Notes under the pieces: generated by a model
The model's database searches: none
Told to the model about the DNA's origin: nothing
The model's input: the letters and a program-made list of their open reading frames with translations, nothing else
Position numbers and translations under genes: made by a program
Shown here: piece after piece, positions 62,518 through 64,000 of the stretch
How positions within the stretch are numbered: the first letter of the stretch is position 1
How the letters are laid out: each line of letters opens with the position of its first letter
Origin: Spartobacteria bacterium UBA5019
GTDB taxonomy: Bacteria; Verrucomicrobiota; Verrucomicrobiia; Chthoniobacterales; Terrimicrobiaceae
Assembly: GCA_002396485.1 (NCBI GenBank)
Contig: DGXZ01000021.1
Coordinates: forward strand, 1-64,000
Length of the DNA: 64,000 bases
Direction: 5' to 3'

Positions 62518-63552
62518 ATGAAATATCGTCAATTCTGCGGCTCGGACCTCCAGGTCAGCGAGGTGGGTTTTGGTCTCTGGACGCTCTCGACCGGATGGTG
62601 GGGCGACTACTCGGACGAGCAAGCCGTTCGCCTCATGCACTCGGCACGGGACAAAGGCGTCACCCTCTTCGATGCCGCCGACACCTACGGGAACGGCCGC
62701 AGCGAGGATCTCATCGCAAAAGCCTTCGCAGGCCGACTCGACGAGATCGTTATAGCCACCAAGATCGGCTACGATTTCGTAAACCATGGCGATGGACGCC
62801 GCGGACAGCGCGAGATCCCCCAGGACTTCTCGCCCGCCAACCTGCGGACTGCCACAGAGGCCGCACTCAAGCGCCTCGGCGCCGAGCGCATCGACATCAT
62901 GCAACTCCACAATATCCGCATGGAGCAGGTCGACGACGATGCGATCTGGGCGACGATGGAAGACCTCCGTGCCGAAGGAAAAATCGGTTTCTACGGCGTG
63001 GCCCTCGGGCCGGCCATTGGCTGGATGGCTGAAGGCGTGCTGGCCATTCGCCGCCGCAAGCCGGCCGTCGTGCAGCATATTTACAATCTCCTTGAGCAAG
63101 AGCCAGGCCGCACGATCCAGAATGCCGCTGAGGCCGCAGGGACCAATACGATGTTCCTCATCCGCGTCCCACACTCTTCCGGAATGCTCGAGGGCAAATA
63201 CACAGAGGACACGGTTTTCGCCGAGAACGACCACCGTCGCCACCGTCCGCGCACTTGGCTCATCAATGGCGTGAGAAAGGTCGAGCAACTCCGCTTCCTC
63301 GAGCACGACGGACGCACGCTCGGCCAAGCCGCCATCCAATGGCTCCTCCGCGACCAGCGCACTGCCTGCGTGCTGCCGAATATCTACGACGAGGAGCAGA
63401 TCGCTGAATTCTCTTCGGCCCCAGACCAGGTCCCGCTGAGCGACGAAGAGGTCAACCGCATCCAAAAACTCGTTGATGCCAACTTCGGCCTCGAACCCGA
63501 AGAGGCGAAATTCAAAGGCACCATGGTGCTGCCTGAAGAAGCGACAGCATGA
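62518..63552 (+). CDS. Aldo/keto reductase
   Basis: A 344-residue NAD(P)H-dependent TIM-barrel reductase. The catalytic tetrad can be placed: Asp and Tyr in FDAADTYGNGRSED, Lys in IATKIGYDF and His in IMQLHNIRM. The start MKYRQFCGSDLQVSEVGFG fits the family. The HAD phosphatase gene begins in its last codons (ATGA). The substrate is unknown. Confidence 0.9.
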   Translation: MKYRQFCGSDLQVSEVGFGLWTLSTGWWGDYSDEQAVRLMHSARDKGVTLFDAADTYGNGRSEDLIAKAFAGRLDEIVIATKIGYDFVNHGDGRRGQREIPQDFSPANLRTATEAALKRLGAERIDIMQLHNIRMEQVDDDAIWATMEDLRAEGKIGFYGVALGPAIGWMAEGVLAIRRRKPAVVQHIYNLLEQEPGRTIQNAAEAAGTNTMFLIRVPHSSGMLEGKYTEDTVFAENDHRRHRPRTWLINGVRKVEQLRFLEHDGRTLGQAAIQWLLRDQRTACVLPNIYDEEQIAEFSSAPDQVPLSDEEVNRIQKLVDANFGLEPEEAKFKGTMVLPEEATA

Positions 63553-64000
63553 AAAAACGCTCGCGGGTCAGACGCTTGGCAAGGTTTGTCTTGAGTGGTG
63601 GACGCCGCCGCGTTGGTCCCGCTGGGCCTTTGCAAAATCCCCCACGCTATGTTCTGTTCGACTTCGACGGCACTCTAGCTGACACCTTTTCAGCGGGAAT
63701 CGAGATTCTCAACATTTTAGCCGTCGAGTTTCGCTTCCGAGCACTCCCCCCCGAGGAGGTATCCCTCGCCCGAGACCTCTCCACCCGCGGGCTCATGAAA
63801 CATCTGGGCATTCCCCGCATGAAGCTGCCGCATATATCGAAGCGTGGCACCGAGGAGATCGGCAAACGCATCGACTCGATCGTTCCCCTCCCGGAGATGC
63901 CTGAACTCGTTCGAAAACTCAGCACCATGGGATTTCGGCTCGGCATTCTCACCTCGAACTCCGAGGCCAATGTGAACGCATTTTTAAAAAAGCACGATCT
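63549..64000 (+). CDS. HAD-superfamily phosphatase, 5' part only
   Basis: At least 150 residues visible, cut by the right edge. After a basic 32-residue leader, YVLFDFDGTLADT (HAD motif I, nucleophile Asp) and GILTSNSEANV (motif II) are clear; phosphoglycolate phosphatase-like proteins fit. ATG 63549 overlaps the preceding stop. The basic leader is unusual, so a later start is possible. Confidence 0.85.
   Translation, partial: MKKRSRVRRLARFVLSGGRRRVGPAGPLQNPPRYVLFDFDGTLADTFSAGIEILNILAVEFRFRALPPEEVSLARDLSTRGLMKHLGIPRMKLPHISKRGTEEIGKRIDSIVPLPEMPELVRKLSTMGFRLGILTSNSEANVNAFLKKHD

Overview
The window reads as a dense, moderately GC-rich bacterial chromosome segment, with short gaps, many ATGA start/stop overlaps and few strong Shine-Dalgarno sites. 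Gram-negative features include a complete type II secretion operon with a secretin, an AsmA-like envelope protein, an MsbA-like exporter and a GT9 glycosyltransferase. The gene complement, including a Zwf-OpcA pair, a Fe-S class PurF and a G-H-I-J-K-L-M-(small protein)-D-E-F secretion order, fits Verrucomicrobiota best. No rRNA is present, so this placement is an inference.

Layout. 1-4.9 kb (mostly minus): a subtilisin-like protease whose frame closes before its catalytic serine, gene debris, an endonuclease/exonuclease/phosphatase protein, and a WYL regulator coupled to a DUF2231 membrane protein. 5-7.2 kb: the glycogen debranching enzyme GlgX. 7.2-8.2 kb: a decayed patch with a rhodanese-like tail, a small membrane ORF, a transposase remnant and an 11-bp-stem hairpin. 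8.2-9.8 kb: a secreted DUF2334 (YdaL-like) protein. 9.9-19.5 kb: a co-directional run of PriA, an AsmA-like protein, a HEAT-repeat plus RlmL-like methyltransferase, a DUF362 protein and a Ski2-like helicase. 19.5-25.7 kb: a class I amidotransferase (minus), then the PDH genes E1alpha-E1beta-E2 and a detached atpD-atpC pair closed by a hairpin terminator. 25.8-36.2 kb: the type II secretion operon. 36.3-43.4 kb: zwf-opcA, an ABC exporter, a conserved cytosolic protein of unknown role, and cyclopropane fatty acid synthase.

43.4-46.1 kb: purF-purM (minus) and tRNA-Lys(UUU). 46.2-49.7 kb (minus): a fused CtaG-like/polyferredoxin membrane protein, a tandem universal stress protein and an EVE-domain protein. 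49.7-53.7 kb: tmk, a VapBC toxin-antitoxin pair with a palindromic promoter, gnd and a GT9 glycosyltransferase. 53.8-59.7 kb: a type III-like restriction-modification island in which a Bro-N/DinD-like gene sits between Res and Mod. 59.7-64 kb: cysS, a hexapeptide-repeat transferase, ndk (minus), an aldo/keto reductase and the start of a HAD phosphatase.

How the genes work together. PDH (without E3 here) and part of the F1 ATPase serve central energy metabolism; zwf-opcA and gnd give both NADPH-producing steps of the pentose phosphate route; purF/purM, tmk and ndk serve nucleotide supply; the T2SS exports folded proteins, with secreted candidates such as the protease nearby. The accessory material most worth study is the Res/Bro-N/Mod island, whose Mod has a compositionally foreign central specificity region and whose Bro-N gene carries a mirrored G8/C8 tract. 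Next come the CtaG-ferredoxin fusion and the VapBC promoter-operator.
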